A DNA stretch of 64,000 bases from Pseudoroseomonas ludipueritiae (GTDB lineage: Bacteria > Pseudomonadota > Alphaproteobacteria > Acetobacterales > Acetobacteraceae): NCBI RefSeq assembly GCF_014490445.1, contig NZ_JACTUZ010000009.1, forward strand, positions 1 through 64,000, read 5' to 3'. A program made the position numbers and the translations under genes. This document shows, piece by piece, positions 44,246 to 52,088 of the stretch. Below the pieces are notes generated by a model, which was given only the letters and a program-made list of their open reading frames with translations, did no database searches and was not told the DNA's origin. Positions within the stretch are counted from its first letter, which is position 1; each line of letters starts with the position of its first letter.

Positions 44246-44385
44246 GGAGGCGACATACCACCTCTGCTGGTGGACCAGCATCCGTGGCGCGCATCCGTCG
44301 CCGCACGAGTGCCTCCGTTCGGCCCGAGATCCGACAAGTTCCCCGGCGACGCTGGCAGCATCAGAGTTCCCCAATGGAGGTTCGG

Positions 44386-44712
44386 ATGCGTCGGGCTGCT
44401 GTGTTGATGATGACGGCGATTGCCCTGAGCACGGTCGCACTGGCTCCGTCGGGCGTGTCGGCGGCGCCGGTCAGAAGTATCCTGGCTAGCGAGGCGAGTT
44501 CGCTCCACAAGGTGCAGTACTGGGACCAGCGCCCGTACGACGGCGGTTGGGAACGGCGCCAGCAGTGGCGCGAGTGGCGCCGGGAACGTGACGAGGCCCG
44601 CATTGCCGAGGCCGCGCGGCGCGAGGCGTGGCGCATCGAGCAGGAGCGTGAGCAACGCCGGGCATGGCGCTATCAGAACGGCTACGGCCCGCGTTACGAA
44701 CGCGGCTGGTGA
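44386..44712 (+). CDS. Small secreted basic/charged protein
   Basis: 108 aa. ATGGAGG sits five bases before the ATG at 44,386. Signal peptide RRAAVLMMTAIALSTVALAPSGVSAAP, then a mature part very rich in Arg, Glu and Trp (ERRQQWREWRRERDEARIAE, ending YQNGYGPRYERGW). Such envelope proteins are common in Acetobacteraceae and methylobacteria; function unknown. Confidence 0.65.
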   Translation: MRRAAVLMMTAIALSTVALAPSGVSAAPVRSILASEASSLHKVQYWDQRPYDGGWERRQQWREWRRERDEARIAEAARREAWRIEQEREQRRAWRYQNGYGPRYERGW

Positions 44713-44850
44713 CTGGGAGTTCGGCGCTGCAGCCGCAGCTCCGCTCGCCCGCCAAGTCGAGCTCCGGCGCGCGCCACGGCCCTGGCGAAGCGCCATGGCA
44801 GCTGACGAGGTATCAGTTCCAGCAGGCGAGGCTGGACTGCCTGGGACAGG

Positions 44851-45627
44851 ATGTGCTGCGTTGGTGTCGGGAAAGACGATCATGGGCGAGCGCTCCGGCA
44901 GCAGCGCCTTGCGATTAGATATTCGCGGCGGCATCACCAAGGAATCTGCCTCGTCTTCCGCCGCCGATCCAGTCGATACGCTTCGGGCCGCAGAAGTAGC
45001 GATAGGTGGGGCACGCCGCCTGCGGAAGCGCGGCAGGCCAGCCACCACCGCTTCCTCGGCGGCGAACTGCATCGCGAGTTCATCGACCTCTCCCGGCGTC
45101 GCGCCTGCCCGGCCTGCCTGGCTCAGGTGCCGGTCCATCTGGTCGCCTGGGACTGCGCCCTGGTCACCGCCTGCCCCCGCCATAGCATGCGCCTCGTGGA
45201 TAGATGCCACAGACCTCGGTGCCGGGGCCTGGGCTGGAACGGCACCGAGATCGTTCGCTGCGCCTGCGGCACCGACCTGCGCACGCTCGTCAGAAGCCCG
45301 GTCGACGCCGCCGAGACGGAGGCGAACGCGCGGGTGCTGGCGCTGGCCACCGGCGAGGCGGTTCCATGGCTACCCCACGCACTTTCGGCCGTGGGCCCCG
45401 CCGACCTCGTGCGCCTCGTCATGGTCACCGGCATGTTCCTGACCGGCTGGCGCAAGGAAAGACGCATCGAGACCCTGGTGGCGTCGGGACCGGACGCCGT
45501 CGCCCGCGTCATCGCCGAGGGCCTGCGCGCGGTCGAGGGCTGGCCCGGACCCCTGCAACGTTTCCTTGAGACGGCGCGGGCCGCTTCGGCGCCAGCAAGG
45601 CATTGGGCGCCTACTACGGCTGGCTGA
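44851..45627 (+). pseudogene. TniQ-family protein, N-terminal/zinc part (frameshifted)
   Basis: The convincing part starts near 45,045: HHRFLGGELHREFIDLSRRR, then the TniQ zinc module ACPACLAQVPVHLVAWDCALVTACPRHSMRLVDRC and RCACGTDLR. The N-terminal ESL.SW.R motif expected of TniQ is not found in any frame upstream, so the 5' end is missing. Near 45,577-45,582 the frame breaks: GCG-CGG-GCC should read GCG-CGG-GGC, i.e. one G lost from a run, after which the next feature continues the protein. Confidence 0.7.
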
Positions 45628-46598
45628 CGATGCTTGAGGCTGGCCCCTTCCGCGACGCCCTGGCCGAGGCGACACGTCAATTCCTTGCCAGCGACCTCGT
45701 CCTCGGGCGCCGGGCGCATCGTTCGCTGCTGCTGGGCGTCCACAGCGACGGCGTGGTCTGGAAGGACGTGGCGCGCATGGTCGGCAGATCCGTGGAGACG
45801 GCCAAACGGATGGCGAAGGCGGGCCTGCTGCCCACGCCCGACGGCGTGGGACGCGGCATCCCGGCGGTGTTCGACCGCGCAGAGGTGGAAGGAATGGCGG
45901 CCCAGCTTCGCAACACGCTGACGCTGGACGAGACTTCGGCGGCCTTGGGCGTGTCACGGTCGCGGGTACGGCGCCTGGTCGAGGGCGGCGTGCTGGAGCC
46001 AGTCCACCGCGCCGCCGACGACGGCTGGGGCCGCTGGGCGTTCCGGCGCCCCGACGTCGAGGGGCTACCGGAGCGCATGGCGGCAGGCGCCTCGGCCGAC
46101 ACCGGCGAGGCGAAAGGACTCGTCGACTTCGAGGTGGCGGCGGGCACGATGCAGCGGCGCCGCGTCGAGTTGGCCGCCTTCGTCCGGCTCGTGCTCGAGG
46201 GGCGGCTGCCGGTGGCCGTCCTGGACCCTGCCGCCGTCGGCCTCAAGCGGCTGCGGTTCGACCGGGCGGCGTTGCGGCAGGCGGCGATGGCGCTGGAGCG
46301 AAGACCGGTCAGCGGCCACGTCGCCGCCGGGCTGCTCGGCCTCAAGCGCGAGGTGGTGGCGCACCTGATCCGGCGCGGCCTGCTCCGAACCGAGGGCGGC
46401 GCCATCACGGCCGCCGAGTTCGACCGCTTCCGGACGGAGTTCGTCTCCGGCGCCGAGCTGGCGCGCGAGCGGGGCACGTCGCCGCGGAAGCTGGCGGCGG
46501 ACCTGGCGGCGGCGGGGGTGCTGCCGGTCACCGGGCCGGGGGTGGACGGCGGGCGGCAGGCGTTCTTCACGAGGGAGGAACTCGTAGGCGGTCAGTGA
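45603..46598 (+). CDS. TniQ-family protein, C-terminal part with repeated HTH segments
   Basis: 331 aa, beginning in truth within GRFGASKALGAYYGWLTMLEAGPF, just upstream of the formal TTG start. Several helix-turn-helix-like units follow: WKDVARMVGRSVETAKRMAKAGLLPT, LTLDETSAALGVSRSRVRRLVEGGVLEP, VSGHVAAGLLGLKREVVAHLIRRGLL and GAELARERGTSPRKLAADLAAAGVLP. This is the DNA-binding C-terminus seen in solitary TniQ-like proteins. With the preceding feature it forms one gene split by a 1-nt loss. It converges on the protease gene. Confidence 0.7.
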   Translation: MGAYYGWLTMLEAGPFRDALAEATRQFLASDLVLGRRAHRSLLLGVHSDGVVWKDVARMVGRSVETAKRMAKAGLLPTPDGVGRGIPAVFDRAEVEGMAAQLRNTLTLDETSAALGVSRSRVRRLVEGGVLEPVHRAADDGWGRWAFRRPDVEGLPERMAAGASADTGEAKGLVDFEVAAGTMQRRRVELAAFVRLVLEGRLPVAVLDPAAVGLKRLRFDRAALRQAAMALERRPVSGHVAAGLLGLKREVVAHLIRRGLLRTEGGAITAAEFDRFRTEFVSGAELARERGTSPRKLAADLAAAGVLPVTGPGVDGGRQAFFTREELVGGQ

Positions 46599-46685
46599 CA
46601 GCCCTGAAGCACTGCGCGCATGCTTTGGGAGGGCTGGCCATCCTCGCAGGATACGGAGTTATCCGGCATCGCCTGTGCTGGTGGC

Positions 46686-47309
46686 CTACTCAGCCAGCCA
46701 GGCGACCAGAGCACTGATGTTCACGGCGAAGTCGCGACCTTCACCCGGCCCACCTTTGTGGATGACCCCGATGACGCCGCTGGCGCTGTCGAGAAGAGGA
46801 CCGCCGGACATGCCCTGGGTCAGCTTCTGCGAAACTTCGATGAGCCTTTTCTCGGGCCTGACGGCGAGGGATTGAACCTTACCTTCCCTGACATTGAGGC
46901 TGTCCCCAGGCCGGAACCCCGGGTAGCCGACTGCCACCGTCGCATCTCCGGTCGCAGCCGGACGCGGTGACATTTCAAGCTCGAAGAACTCCGTTTGTGG
47001 TATGCTATGGCTGAGGATGGCGAGGTCGCGGTCAACATCGACCTTCATCACCGTGGCAGTGAACATGTTGGCCCGCTTGCTCGGGTGGAACACTTCGACT
47101 TCCTTCGCGCTCTCTACGCAGTGGGCAGCCGTGACCAGCCCGACGTCCTTCAGGAAGAAAGCGGTGCCCTGGAGTTCGTCGCCTTGTTCGTTATAGACGT
47201 TGTCGAGGATCCAAACCGATCTATCACGCAATTCGGCCGACGTGGGCACAACGGCAATCGTGCGATCCGGGAAGCTCTTGTTGAACCGCAATGCAACGGA
47301 GCGGAACAT
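46686..47309 (-). CDS. Trypsin-like serine protease domain, C-terminal part of RT fusion
   Basis: The frame is open from about 47,345 and homology to the RT thumb continues into it (GKISWLRYIRGQTDPMFRS), so the formal start at 47,309 is not a true start. Protease triad: His in GLVTAAHCVES, Asp in DVDRDLAILSHS, Ser in TQGMSGGPLLD (GMSGGP, HtrA-like). No signal peptide or PDZ domain. The segment joins the RT after two 1-nt frame breaks (near 47,348 and 47,590). Predicted intracellular effector of a retron-like system. Confidence 0.8.
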   Translation of the reverse strand: MFRSVALRFNKSFPDRTIAVVPTSAELRDRSVWILDNVYNEQGDELQGTAFFLKDVGLVTAAHCVESAKEVEVFHPSKRANMFTATVMKVDVDRDLAILSHSIPQTEFFELEMSPRPAATGDATVAVGYPGFRPGDSLNVREGKVQSLAVRPEKRLIEVSQKLTQGMSGGPLLDSASGVIGVIHKGGPGEGRDFAVNISALVAWLAE

Positions 47310-47559
47310 AGGGTCGGTCTGGCCCCTGATATAACGGAGCCAAGAGATCTTGCCCTCAAGTGCGCGACGAGGTTGGACCTGCCACCATGCTCATCCACGA
47401 ACTTCTTCTGCGCGTCCTTGAAGCCCAGCGTCTCCACGGAGTGGAGCGCTGCCCGAAGGTTCCGGACGTACCGGCGGTCAACGTTGAGCAGTTCATTGAC
47501 CTTCAGGCCCGTGACGGCCTTCCGCGAATGCCGGTCGGCGTAGTGCGCCTTGGACGGGT

Positions 47560-48339
47560 TCAGACCAAAACCATTGCTGACGAGGCGAGGTGGAAGTCGG
47601 AAGCCAGAAGGTCGGGCGAGAACTGCCCCGTAGGCGGCACCGGACCTTCGAACAGCGCCGTCATCGGCTGATGGCTCGAGAAGGTGATGTCGTCGGCGTA
47701 GCGCGTGTAGATGCAGCGTGCTCCCTTCGCGACGGCCATCAACTCCTTGTCCATGCGGAAGTAAATCATGTTCGAGAGCACGGGGCTGGTCGGCGCGCCC
47801 TGTGGCAAGTGGCCGCTATGGCAGCAAAGCCGCGTGATGATGTCCGCCACGCGTTCGCTGATGCCAAGGAAACGGAGGACACCGGCGACCCTGTTCTCGG
47901 TGATCGAAGGAAAAAAGTCTGCGAGATCGAGGTTGAGCAGAAAACGCCTTCGCAGGTGTGCCTGCGCGTTCGTCTTCACCGACCTCGCTTGAACGAAGCC
48001 GTGGACCGGGTTCCGCACGCGGTAGAGCTGGTCGAGCAGCAGGGCGATGCGCCTCTGCAGATGCTTGAGGCGCTCGTTGGGTGCATGGATGACCCTGGTC
48101 TTGCCCTTCCCTTTGGCGATGTCGAAGCGCTTGTACATGCGCCTGCGGAACCACCAGATTTTCCTCAACTCGTTGTCCGACATGCTGAGGTATTCGAGAA
48201 GCGCCGCTTCGCTGGACAGTTCGGGAAGCGGGGAGGCCTTAACAGCGAAGGCACCAAATCCGGACCCGAGCACGAGGTCTCCCTTCCAGTCACGCCAGGA
48301 TGTCGCATAGGACGTGGCGCGCACGACATGTGCAGACAT
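47560..48339 (-). CDS. Retron-type reverse transcriptase (frameshifted at 3' end)
   Basis: 259 aa in this frame. RT motifs: LLNLDLADFFPSI (motif A), CHSGHLPQGAPTSPVLSN, and catalytic RYADDITFSS (YADD). Retron-specific NAxxH is present as NAQAH just before motif A; the second retron hallmark VTG occurs as AVTGLKVNE in the next frame at about 47,510. A 1-nt loss near 47,590 shifts NGFGLNPSKAHYADRHSRKA out of frame. Upstream lies a 212-nt structured gap, the usual place for msr-msd RNA. Follows the helicase gene, same strand. Confidence 0.88.
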   Translation of the reverse strand: MSAHVVRATSYATSWRDWKGDLVLGSGFGAFAVKASPLPELSSEAALLEYLSMSDNELRKIWWFRRRMYKRFDIAKGKGKTRVIHAPNERLKHLQRRIALLLDQLYRVRNPVHGFVQARSVKTNAQAHLRRRFLLNLDLADFFPSITENRVAGVLRFLGISERVADIITRLCCHSGHLPQGAPTSPVLSNMIYFRMDKELMAVAKGARCIYTRYADDITFSSHQPMTALFEGPVPPTGQFSPDLLASDFHLASSAMVLV

Positions 48340-48551
48340 TAACTCTTACGCCGCAGTTGCTACAGCGCGTATGCGAGGGGATACCTCGTCTCCGCGTGCT
48401 TACCAGACGAATCGCGCGCCATCTACTCGGGTTAGCCGGATGAGGTGTCCGCGACAAGTTAGCCACCGCTGGCCAAGCCTAGACCTGAGGGTTTCCTAGA
48501 TTGCCTGCTGAAGCTGTCAAGCTCGCCTACGAAGCAGGCCTCGATGCGCAG
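48340..48551 (-). ncRNA. Candidate retron msr-msd RNA region
   Basis: A 212-nt gap on the minus strand between the helicase stop and the RT start. Inverted repeats: GCCTGCT/AGCAGGC (48,503-48,509 with 48,533-48,539); TTAGCCA/TGGCCAA (48,459-48,465 with 48,470-48,476, GCGG loop, one G-U pair); TCGTCT/AGACGA (48,386-48,391 with 48,405-48,410) inside GCGCG/CGCGC (48,365-48,369 with 48,415-48,419); and an alternative CGAGG/CCTCG hairpin at 48,374-48,388. I could not identify the a1/a2 pair or branching G with confidence. Confidence 0.42.
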
Positions 48552-50561
48552 CTAATGGCTTGCTATGACGCCCAGCGACAGCCCGGACGTCTCCGCCAGG
48601 TAGGTTTCCGTCGCCGCCAGAAGCTCCAGGTGCTCGCCTTCGGCCAATGCCCGCGACAGCCCCGGCTGCACGATGAACACGGCGAACTCGCGCTCGGCGC
48701 TGCGGAGCCTGCCCTCCAGCTTCCGCAGGGCGGCCATGTCCCCCCGCTCGAACCGGCTCGGGGCCGCGCGTGCCAGGCGCTTGCCCTCGCGTGACTGCAG
48801 GTGGCGGAACAGCGCCTCGGCATCGTCCCGCCAGCGAACGCACTTCTGCGCCTGCCCACAAACCACGTACAGGTCGTCGAGCCTCGCACCCGGCTTAGCC
48901 CCTTCGGAGTACTTGCAGTGGTAGAGGTGCACGACGATGCGGTCGGGCGTGTCCCTGATGGCAACCACGTCGGCGGCCTCACCCGCATCGTCGTCGTCGA
49001 AGACGATGTCGAAAGCCTCGTCCCCCGTCTGCGCGAGCAGGTGCCGGATCACCTTATGCTGCACGGAGTCGGGGCGCTTCTGCGCCTTCTGCGACTCCTT
49101 GCGGATGTCGGTGCCCGTCCAGTCCCACGCGGCGATCCGCTCGCGGGAGTACGGGATGCGCGTGGCCATGCCCTGGGGAGAGAACAACTCGTTGGCGAGC
49201 AGCACCGCGCCATTCGCGAAGTGGACCCAGGGCGAGTTGTCCGCCAGCCAGTCGCCGAGCGGCGTGCGCCTGCCGCCGACGTTGATGTAGGCCGGTGGGC
49301 CGCCCGCCGGAACGTAGCGGACGCCGTTCGCCCCGAACCGGAACTCGAAATCGGCGGATCTGGAGTCGTCGCCGACGGCCACAGTCACCCGGAGCTTCAG
49401 CGGGCCGCTGTCCGTGCGCTCCGCCGGGCCGAGCTCAACATCGAACAGCTGCGCGGATGCGTCGCCGATCTCGATGGTGACGAGGTGCTCCGGCCTCTTG
49501 AGCAGCTTTTGGTCCCACTCGATGAACATGGGCACGAGCCGCGGCCGCTCCGTCACCTCGGTCGGCACCATGGCCCGACGGAAGATGTCATCCGGCTGGA
49601 TCGTGTCGTCGAGCAGCTTTGCGCCGACGTGGCGGCACCAAGCCACCCATTCGGACATGTCGTGGGCCACGAGGTAGGACCACAGCCTGCCCTTGCGGGA
49701 GTACCCGACCGTCACCTTGCTACCAGCCTCGTACCCGACGCCGAACAGGTTCGACCTGATCCTGTTGCCGATCGTCGCCTCGGTCACGGCGCGGGCGGCG
49801 TCGGAGCCGGAATGCATCGAGAACCTCACCGCCCGGCCGATGGTGTGGTTCAGGCCGAGGTTCATCAAAAGCAGCCGGTTGATGCCGTGCAGGCAACGGA
49901 ACACGCGGTCGCCGCTGATGACGGCGACGTCGTCGCCGCAAACCGCCTTCGCCAGGCCCTCGTGTAGCGTGGCATTGTCGGAGCTGTTGATGAACAGCAG
50001 GCCGCGGTCCTGATCCCAGTGCAGCAGGTACAGGTGCCAGACCGTGTTGGAGACCTCCTTCACGGCGCCCCAGGGCACCGCCTCCTGCTCCTGGGTGACG
50101 AAAACCAGGGTGCGACGCCCCGCATTGACCATCGGTCCCGCATGGATGCGGGCCCGCTTGCGGAGGGCCTCCTCAGCCCGGCCCGGCGACCATGCCGCGC
50201 ATCGGGTTCGGTAGACCACGGCGCTCATCTTGGGAAAGACGTTCTGCAGCGCGATGGGCGACTCTGGGCCCGTGAAGCCGTCGAGGAACTCGGAACGGCG
50301 CGTGTGGCGCCCGACTGCCCCGGAGCTCAACTCGGTCAGCAGCCGGTTCCAATCGGCGTCCTCGGCGTAGAGGTCCCGCAGCCGGTCCTCCATGTCAGGG
50401 CTGGCGACATTGGCGACCACCGTCGCCCGCCCCAGTTCCTTGTGCGCGCGGGTGAAGCGGCCGGTGAACTGGAGCGTGATGGCGAGGCTCTTGTGGGGGG
50501 CGTGGATGGCCGCGATCTTGAGGTTGGGGTAGTCGAACCCCTCCCGAGCATGTTCACGCAC
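48552..50561 (-). CDS. SF2 helicase, C-terminal part with possible nuclease domain
   Basis: 669 aa. It opens with motif V/VI of the helicase (EGFDYPNLKIAAIHAPHKSL, LQFTGRFTRAH), out of frame with the N-terminal half by one base. A long middle region of unknown function follows. Near residues 515-560, DIVFDDDDAGEAADVVAIRD and HLYHCKYSEG resemble a PD-(D/E)xK core with the last acidic residue replaced by His (HCK). The end (FAVFIVQPGLSRALAEGEHLELLAATETYL) is typical of the C-terminus of phospholipase-like/Mrr-like helicase fusions only loosely. Likely a defence helicase-nuclease. Confidence 0.75.
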   Translation of the reverse strand: MREHAREGFDYPNLKIAAIHAPHKSLAITLQFTGRFTRAHKELGRATVVANVASPDMEDRLRDLYAEDADWNRLLTELSSGAVGRHTRRSEFLDGFTGPESPIALQNVFPKMSAVVYRTRCAAWSPGRAEEALRKRARIHAGPMVNAGRRTLVFVTQEQEAVPWGAVKEVSNTVWHLYLLHWDQDRGLLFINSSDNATLHEGLAKAVCGDDVAVISGDRVFRCLHGINRLLLMNLGLNHTIGRAVRFSMHSGSDAARAVTEATIGNRIRSNLFGVGYEAGSKVTVGYSRKGRLWSYLVAHDMSEWVAWCRHVGAKLLDDTIQPDDIFRRAMVPTEVTERPRLVPMFIEWDQKLLKRPEHLVTIEIGDASAQLFDVELGPAERTDSGPLKLRVTVAVGDDSRSADFEFRFGANGVRYVPAGGPPAYINVGGRRTPLGDWLADNSPWVHFANGAVLLANELFSPQGMATRIPYSRERIAAWDWTGTDIRKESQKAQKRPDSVQHKVIRHLLAQTGDEAFDIVFDDDDAGEAADVVAIRDTPDRIVVHLYHCKYSEGAKPGARLDDLYVVCGQAQKCVRWRDDAEALFRHLQSREGKRLARAAPSRFERGDMAALRKLEGRLRSAEREFAVFIVQPGLSRALAEGEHLELLAATETYLAETSGLSLGVIASH

Positions 50562-51874
50562 ACGATGACCCGCGCTTTCCCTTCGCGCAGCCGCGCCAGC
50601 GCCTCGATGCGCTCGGCCTCCGGCATCCTGCTGTGGACCAGGGTGGGCCCGTGCTCCGGCGCCAGCGCCTCGTAGACCTGGATGACCTCCTTTGCGCGTT
50701 CGATGTCCTCGGTCCGCGCCATGACGACGTGGCGGTACCCGGCACCGATGTCGGCCTCAAGCTGCTCGATGGCGGCGGCGGCGATCGCCTCATCCGCGGA
50801 CGGCCGGTCCCAAGCCATCACGCTCCTCAGGTTGATCGGGACGAAATAGCCGTCGGCCTGCGCCTTCGACAGCGGGTAGCTGAAGATGACCCGCCCCTCC
50901 ACCAGTTTGCCGTCGTTCCGGAACGGCGTCGCCGTGAAGCTCAGTAGCCTATTGCGGGACTGCGCCAGGAACAGCTTGCGAAAGGCGTCCCAGGTCGGCG
51001 CGGGCGCGTGGTGCGCCTCGTCGATGAACAGGACGCCGCAGAGCTGCGCGATGCGCTCCTGCACCTCGGGTTCGCACCCCTGCAGCACCTGCATGTTCGC
51101 GACCACCACGTTGCAGCGGAGAAAGAGCTTCTCCGCCTCCTCGACGGTGCGGGGCCTGTGCTTGAGGGTGCCCACGACCGGATACTGGGCGCTCTCAGCC
51201 AGGACGCCGAGGGTGCGCAGCAGCCCGAAGGTTTTGAACTTCTCCGCGATCTGCCGCCTGAGCGCGGTGCTGGGCACGACCACCAGGAGCCGGTTCATCC
51301 TCTCGCGCGCCATGATCGCGAGCATGGTCTCGGTCTTCCCGGTGTCTGTCGGCATGACCACGGTGGCCGGATCCCCGATTCCCCGCCAGTGAGCCAGGGC
51401 CGCGTACAGGGCACCGACCTGCGGTGGCCGCAATCCTTGCGCCAGCAACTCCCGTCTCGCGTCCCGGGTTTCCTCGCGGAAGGTGAACGCATCCGCCCAC
51501 GAACTCCTCGCGGCAGCCGCCGCCCCGCCCGGGGCCTGCCAAGCCGCGGCGGCCGTGCTGACCTTGGTCCAAGCCGCGTCGAGCTCTTCGGACAGCGCCC
51601 CCGGGTCAGCGGACAGGCTGCCGGGCCTGCACACCAGAACCTGCTCGAATCCTTCATCCCCCTTGGGCTTCCGCTCGAGCAGCAGGGTGGACCCGCTCCC
51701 CTCGATGTCTAGGGCGAGGCCGTCCGGCGCCCCCGGGGCGTTCAGGCGGCGGGCGGCGACCGTGGCGTTCCGGGGCAGGTGGAGCAGCTGGCGGATGGGG
51801 TTCCCGGCAACCTGCTCGTCTACGGCGTACTGGGGCGGCAGCTTCAACCGGTCGCCAATCTTCAGCTCAGCCAT
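50336..51874 (-). CDS. SF2 DEAH-box helicase, N-terminal part (frameshifted)
   Basis: From the ATG at 51,874 (MAELKIGDRLKLPPQY); homology in frame ends near 50,552. Motif I MPTDTGKTETML, motif Ia VVVPSTALRRQIAEKF, DEAH box GVLFIDEAHHAPAPTW, motif III SFTATPFRNDGK, motif IV TLVHSRMPEAERIEALARL, then VCVNMLG where the frame breaks. CTC-GGG-AGG should be CTC-GGG-GAG: one G lost from a run. About 150 residues precede motif I. With the previous feature the full protein would be about 1,110 aa. Divergent from the second TniQ gene. Confidence 0.8.
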   Translation of the reverse strand: MAELKIGDRLKLPPQYAVDEQVAGNPIRQLLHLPRNATVAARRLNAPGAPDGLALDIEGSGSTLLLERKPKGDEGFEQVLVCRPGSLSADPGALSEELDAAWTKVSTAAAAWQAPGGAAAAARSSWADAFTFREETRDARRELLAQGLRPPQVGALYAALAHWRGIGDPATVVMPTDTGKTETMLAIMARERMNRLLVVVPSTALRRQIAEKFKTFGLLRTLGVLAESAQYPVVGTLKHRPRTVEEAEKLFLRCNVVVANMQVLQGCEPEVQERIAQLCGVLFIDEAHHAPAPTWDAFRKLFLAQSRNRLLSFTATPFRNDGKLVEGRVIFSYPLSKAQADGYFVPINLRSVMAWDRPSADEAIAAAAIEQLEADIGAGYRHVVMARTEDIERAKEVIQVYEALAPEHGPTLVHSRMPEAERIEALARLREGKARVIVCVNMLGRGSTTPTSRSRPSTPPTRASPSRSSSPAASPARTRNWGGRRWSPMSPALTWRTGCGTSTPRTPIGTGC

Positions 51875-52088
51875 CGAGGACCCCGCGCGCGACCGCGCCC
51901 AGGATGGGCCGCCAGCAGCCGAAAGGATGCCCAAGCTCATCCTCGTTTTCTACTTAGAATTGATCACCCTCGGCATCGCTGTCGCTGTGCCAGCAGCCAC
52001 TGGGTGTGCGGATACAGGGGACGGGTGCCGGTATCTTCCTCACCCGCCGATCGACTGCAGGCGCCTCTGCCCTGTAGACTCCGGCTCC

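Noticed and set aside
47560-47600. Programmed -1 frameshifting in the RT gene
   Set aside because: No X-XXY-YYZ heptamer before the break, and slippage at the later TTTT would lose the conserved GFGLN segment; a lost base fits better.
48801-49967. 388-codon plus-strand frame inside the helicase
   Set aside because: Shadow of the helicase C-terminal half; no family features and no ribosome-binding site.
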